Shown here one piece after another: positions 60,542 through 64,000 of a stretch of DNA of 64,000 nucleotides (position 1 is its first letter; each line of letters opens with the position of its first letter). The DNA lies in NCBI GenBank assembly GCA_019638355.1, contig JAHBTY010000001.1, forward strand, positions 496,001 through 560,000. Direction: 5' to 3'. Below the pieces are notes generated by a model. The model was given only the letters and a program-made list of their open reading frames with translations, was not told the DNA's origin and searched no databases. Position numbers and translations under genes: made by a program. The stretch comes from Cyclobacteriaceae bacterium (lineage in GTDB: Bacteria > Bacteroidota > Bacteroidia > Cytophagales > Cyclobacteriaceae).

Positions 60542-63019
60542 TTGAAACGGCTTAAGAAAATCCTGATTTACACCACAGTTGTGCTGGCCGTACTTTTTGC
60601 CAGTGTGGTTATATCGGTCTTTCTGTTTAAAGACAAGATCATTCAACGCTTTGTAACCGAAGCCAACAAACACTTGAATACTCCGGTGAAAATCGGAAAG
60701 ATCGATGTATCGATGTTTGATGATTTTCCCAACCTGGCCATTGTGTTTACCGATGTGTATGTGGAAGATAGTCACCCTGGTATTTACCCACTGCTAACAG
60801 CCCAACGTATGGCGTTTAATTTAAGTCCGGTGGAACTATGGAAAGGCAATTATTCCATCCGTGGCTTATCCATAACCGGTAGCGAAACCAACCTACGCAT
60901 CAATGCGGCTGGTAAAGCCAACTACATCATTCTGAAAGAAACGCAAGGTGATGGAACAGGGCGTGCGGTTCAGTTCGACCTGCGCAACGTGCGATTGAAT
61001 AATACCATTGTAAGTTATTTGGATCAGCAAGCCGATCAGCACCATGTATTCAACAGCGAAAGACTTGCTGCTTCCATATTAGTTACGGGCGACTTATATA
61101 AAATTGAAGCCAAAGGTAATGTGGTAACCGAACAGATCGGAATTGGAACTACGCTTTTTCTCACCAACAAAACGTTTGAGGTTAACACCCGGATTGATTA
61201 CGATGACGATAAGAAGTTAGTTGATTTTAATTCTTCCATACTAAAGATCGGTCGCTCACAATTTGAAATCAGTGGTAATTACAACTTCAAAGATAAAAAC
61301 CTGATTGACCTGAAAGCCACAGGAAAGGATACCGACATTCAAACTTTGCTTTCCTTACTACCCGATGAAACCAGCAAAAAACTGAAACAATACCGAAGTG
61401 AGGGCGATGTGTTTTTTAATCTGTCATTGAAGGGAGAAATCAGCGATCGAAAAAGTCCATTTATTTCCGTTTCATTTGGATGCAAAGATGCTACACTCTT
61501 CCACCCCGATTACAAATCCAGAATCACAAAAGCAAATTTGAATGGCTCCTTTGCCAGTCCGTCCCTTACTAACTTTAGTGATGCAAAGTTATTTCTGAAG
61601 AACATGGAAGGCGAGCTGAATGGCAAATCATTCACCGGTAATCTTGGCATCAGCCAGTTTAATGATCCCTACATCGCACTTGATTTTAAAGGTGAACTGG
61701 ATGCGGCCTCCGTTAGTAATTTCTACCCTATTCCACAGGTAAATGATCTGAATGGGTTAATCGATGCCGATATTATGTTTGAGGGGAAAACTTCTTTGCT
61801 TAAGAAAAAAGCTACTGCACAAAAAGTAAAAACCAATGGTGCCATTACCCTTCACAATGTAAACTTTAACTACGGAAAACAGAATATTCATTTTAAAGAT
61901 ATAAACGGTACGTTGCAGTTTAACAACAACGATCTTGCGCTGAGCAATGTGCGGGGTTATTTCGAAAACAGCGATTTTCAACTGAATGGTTTTTTCAAAA
62001 ACATCATCACCTTCCTGTTATTCGAAAATCAACCCATCGGAATTGAAACCGATCTTAAATCTAAATTTCTTGATCTCGATCAACTATTTTCAATAGGGTT
62101 TGAAGAAGAAGAATCCAAAGAATACCAGTTTCGTATTTCGCCCGATTTACAACTCAATTTTAATTGCGATGTAAAAAAGATGAAGTACAAGCGATTTAAG
62201 CCCACCAACATTAAAGGCGATCTGCTGGTAAAAAATCAGGTGGCAGTTTCGCGCAATATTATTATGCATACCATGGGTGGTACACTAACCCTAAACGGAA
62301 TAGTAGATGCAAAAAATGTTAAAGCCATTGATGTAATCTCAACCCTTAAACTCGATGGGCTGCATGTAGATAGTGTGTTTTATGTATTTGAAAATTTCGA
62401 TCAAACCTTTGTTCAGGATAAACATCTTAAAGGCCGGGCTTATGCAAATGTAGATTTAGAAATGACATTGAATGAAAAGCTTAACCTGATTGCACCTACG
62501 CTTATTGCAGATATAAGCGCAACTATTAAAAACGGTGAGCTCAACAATTTTGAGCCCATGAAAAAACTCAACAAGTATTTGGACGATGAAGGCTTAAGCA
62601 AAATGCGTTTTGCCGATCTTAAAAACGATATTCATATAGAAAAACAAACCATCTACCTGCCGCAGATGGAAATAAAAAGCAATGTTACCACAATTCAATT
62701 GAGTGGCACGCACACATTTGATCAGCACATCGATTATCGGGTGGTAGCACCACTGCGCAACAAAAAGAAAATTGATCCGGATGAAGCGTTTGGTGCTATA
62801 GAAGAAGATGGTAGTGGCAAAGCAAAAATATTCTTAAAAATTACCGGTACTACGGATGACTACGATGTAAGCCTTGATAAAGATGCTGTGAAGAAAAAAA
62901 TTGCCAGCGATTTAAAGAAAGAAGTACAGGAGTTAAAAGATGCTTTCAAACTCAAGGGTCAGAAGAAGAAAAAAGAACTGGAACTTACCGAAGAAGAGTT
63001 TGATTGGAACGATAACTAA
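60542..63019 (+). CDS. AsmA-family / translocation-module-like envelope protein
   Basis: An 825-residue protein with one N-terminal membrane segment (about 6-27) and a very long periplasmic beta-rich part. The start of that part, FVTEANKHLNTPVKIGKIDV and DFPNLAIVFTDVYVEDSHPG, is the AsmA N-terminal pattern; the later region with VKTNGAITLHNVNFNYGKQN and the C-terminal TIQLSGTHTFDQHIDYRVVA is the AsmA C-terminal domain. AsmA-like proteins form lipid-carrying bridges between the membranes in other Gram-negatives. It ends in a charged coiled-coil tail (KKEVQELKDAFKLKGQKKKK). The start is TTG. Its stop overlaps the stop of convergent mazG by four bases. Confidence 0.88.
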   Translation: MKRLKKILIYTTVVLAVLFASVVISVFLFKDKIIQRFVTEANKHLNTPVKIGKIDVSMFDDFPNLAIVFTDVYVEDSHPGIYPLLTAQRMAFNLSPVELWKGNYSIRGLSITGSETNLRINAAGKANYIILKETQGDGTGRAVQFDLRNVRLNNTIVSYLDQQADQHHVFNSERLAASILVTGDLYKIEAKGNVVTEQIGIGTTLFLTNKTFEVNTRIDYDDDKKLVDFNSSILKIGRSQFEISGNYNFKDKNLIDLKATGKDTDIQTLLSLLPDETSKKLKQYRSEGDVFFNLSLKGEISDRKSPFISVSFGCKDATLFHPDYKSRITKANLNGSFASPSLTNFSDAKLFLKNMEGELNGKSFTGNLGISQFNDPYIALDFKGELDAASVSNFYPIPQVNDLNGLIDADIMFEGKTSLLKKKATAQKVKTNGAITLHNVNFNYGKQNIHFKDINGTLQFNNNDLALSNVRGYFENSDFQLNGFFKNIITFLLFENQPIGIETDLKSKFLDLDQLFSIGFEEEESKEYQFRISPDLQLNFNCDVKKMKYKRFKPTNIKGDLLVKNQVAVSRNIIMHTMGGTLTLNGIVDAKNVKAIDVISTLKLDGLHVDSVFYVFENFDQTFVQDKHLKGRAYANVDLEMTLNEKLNLIAPTLIADISATIKNGELNNFEPMKKLNKYLDDEGLSKMRFADLKNDIHIEKQTIYLPQMEIKSNVTTIQLSGTHTFDQHIDYRVVAPLRNKKKIDPDEAFGAIEEDGSGKAKIFLKITGTTDDYDVSLDKDAVKKKIASDLKKEVQELKDAFKLKGQKKKKELELTEEEFDWNDN

Positions 63020-63831
63020 ATTGCTTTAGCCCGGTTCCAGTACTCATCCATTTCGGCTAGCGTCATCTCACCCATTTTCTTACCATCTTTGGCCGATTCT
63101 GTTTCGAGGTATTGAAAGCGTTTGATGAATTTTTTATTGGTGCGCTCCAATGCTTCTTCCGGATCGATGTTGATGAACCGTGCATAGTTCACCAACGAAA
63201 ACAACAGATCGCCAAACTCGGCCATTGCCTTTTCTTTGCTGATAGCCTCATGGGATGCTGCATTGAATTCAGATTTGAATTCCTGCATTTCTTCTTCAAC
63301 CTTCTCCCAAACCTGCTCTTTCTTCTCCCAATCAAAACCAACACCCCGCGCTTTATCCTGAATGCGAATAGCCTTTACCAAAGCCGGCAACGATTTAGGT
63401 ACGCCTTCTAACACCGATTTATTTCCCGTTCTTAGCTTTATTTTCTCCCAGTTTTCTTTTACCATCTTTTCATCAGTAACGATTGTATCGCCATACACAT
63501 GCGGATGGCGCTCAATCAATTTATCGCAAATGGCGTTTAACACATCGGCTATATCAAATACTTTTTGCTCCGCAGCAATGCGTGCATAAAACACATTGTG
63601 TAGCATTAAGTCGCCTAACTCTTTCTTTACTTCCGTGAGATTGCCTTCCAGAATTGCATCAGACAATTCGTACGTTTCTTCAATAGTTAAATGTCGGAGC
63701 GATTCCAACGTTTGTTTTTTATCCCAGGGACAGTTTTCGCGTAATTCGTCCATTACCGTTAGCAGGCGGTCGAAAGCTTTTAGCTTGGCTTCACGATTTA
63801 AATCGGGTGCAGAAAGTGGTGTTTTTTTCAT
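63016..63831 (-). CDS. mazG: nucleoside triphosphate pyrophosphohydrolase MazG
   Basis: MazG hydrolyses (d)NTPs to monophosphates and can limit damaged nucleotides and stress signalling. The 271-residue protein has both tandem MazG domains: the first with CPWDKKQTLESLRHLTIEET and KKELGDLMLHNVFYARIA (metal-binding E/D), the second with VEEEMQEFKSEF and EFGDLLFSLVNYARFI. Length and motifs are normal. It is convergent with the AsmA-like gene (4-base overlap) and divergent from the partial gene at the window end. Confidence 0.96.
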   Translation of the reverse strand: MKKTPLSAPDLNREAKLKAFDRLLTVMDELRENCPWDKKQTLESLRHLTIEETYELSDAILEGNLTEVKKELGDLMLHNVFYARIAAEQKVFDIADVLNAICDKLIERHPHVYGDTIVTDEKMVKENWEKIKLRTGNKSVLEGVPKSLPALVKAIRIQDKARGVGFDWEKKEQVWEKVEEEMQEFKSEFNAASHEAISKEKAMAEFGDLLFSLVNYARFINIDPEEALERTNKKFIKRFQYLETESAKDGKKMGEMTLAEMDEYWNRAKAI

Positions 63832-63916
63832 GTGTCTGAAACTTAACTATACGAGTTAACTGTTGTACTTTTACGACTGCAAAAGTCGGTATTCGTTAAA
63901 TCAAAACCGCAGTACA

Positions 63917-64000
63917 ATGGCTATCTTTCTCTTAACACTCGGAATCTTTGCCCTTTTCTTTATTCTGATGTCGGTACGTTTATTATTTGTAAAGAATGGT
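63917..64000 (+). CDS. 5' end of a small membrane protein gene (truncated by the window)
   Basis: The first 28 codons of a gene that continues past the window. They read MAIFLLTLGIFALFFILMSV then RLLFVKNG, a single membrane segment with a short basic end. This resembles the start of small NqrM-like or DUF539-type membrane proteins of Bacteroidota, in which a cysteine cluster would follow, but the diagnostic part is outside. A weak -7 box, TACTTTTA, lies at 63866-63873. Identity is unproven. Confidence 0.55.
   Translation, partial: MAIFLLTLGIFALFFILMSVRLLFVKNG

Overview
The window is chromosomal DNA of a Bacteroidota bacterium, most likely order Cytophagales. The signs are: a PorW/SprE-type lipoprotein of the type IX secretion system; a seven-gene ATP synthase cluster (atpZ, B, E, F, H, A, G) without the beta and epsilon genes; an oversized NusB; a Rho factor with a Q/N-rich insert; a YajC-YbbR-CoaE block; and the phylum-type promoter signature TTTG-N19-TAnnTTTG. 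That signature is complete in front of both tRNA genes and, with one mismatch, in front of rho; lone -7 boxes occur elsewhere. Shine-Dalgarno sequences are inconspicuous, and several genes seem to start with TTG or GTG.

Layout. 1-6756: thiolase end, truA, then two ABC half-exporters pointing at each other around two tandem outer-membrane-type paralogues. 6971-11281: nusB, ytxH-like, DUF1573 lipoprotein, yajC, ybbR-like, coaE. 11316-16804: tripartite RND efflux operon (adaptor, pump, TolC-like channel). 16805-28003: scpA, dxs, a zinc-ribbon membrane protein, tRNA-His, dihydroorotase, DEAD-box helicase, a lipoprotein, rho, serS. 28004-32796: the most plastic part, with a 366-bp repeat mosaic, a TspO-like gene, an S9 peptidase gene whose 3' end and terminator are duplicated inside an array of palindromic repeats, and a candidate phage abortive-infection (PutAbiC-like) gene. 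32954-41037: uvrC, a class A penicillin-binding protein, porW/sprE, and divergently an M23 peptidase plus bactofilin. 41103-46950: ATP synthase. 47012-51780: a tight run of a UbiA-like membrane protein, a methyltransferase, an orphan PAS histidine kinase, a GNAT-like protein and a VTT/DedA-like membrane protein. 51821-60255: mostly minus-strand accessory metabolism (penicillin acylase family, Tat-exported PLP enzyme, MFS, alpha/beta hydrolase, frameshifted YCII gene, aldo/keto reductase) and a DJ-1/PfpI protein. 60259-64000: tRNA-Val preceded by a broken tRNA-Val copy, a large AsmA-like protein, mazG, and the start of a small membrane-protein gene.

Most of the window is ordinary housekeeping. 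The points worth a second look are: the split heterodimeric ABC exporter around the paralogue pair; the duplicated gene tail in the repeat array next to the PutAbiC-like gene; the tRNA-Val fragment interrupted by an 18-bp palindrome that also abuts the rho stop codon; the terminator-like hairpin between atpE and atpF; and the uncharacterised UbiA-like/methyltransferase/kinase cluster. I saw no CRISPR array, no intact insertion sequence, no rRNA gene and no prophage.
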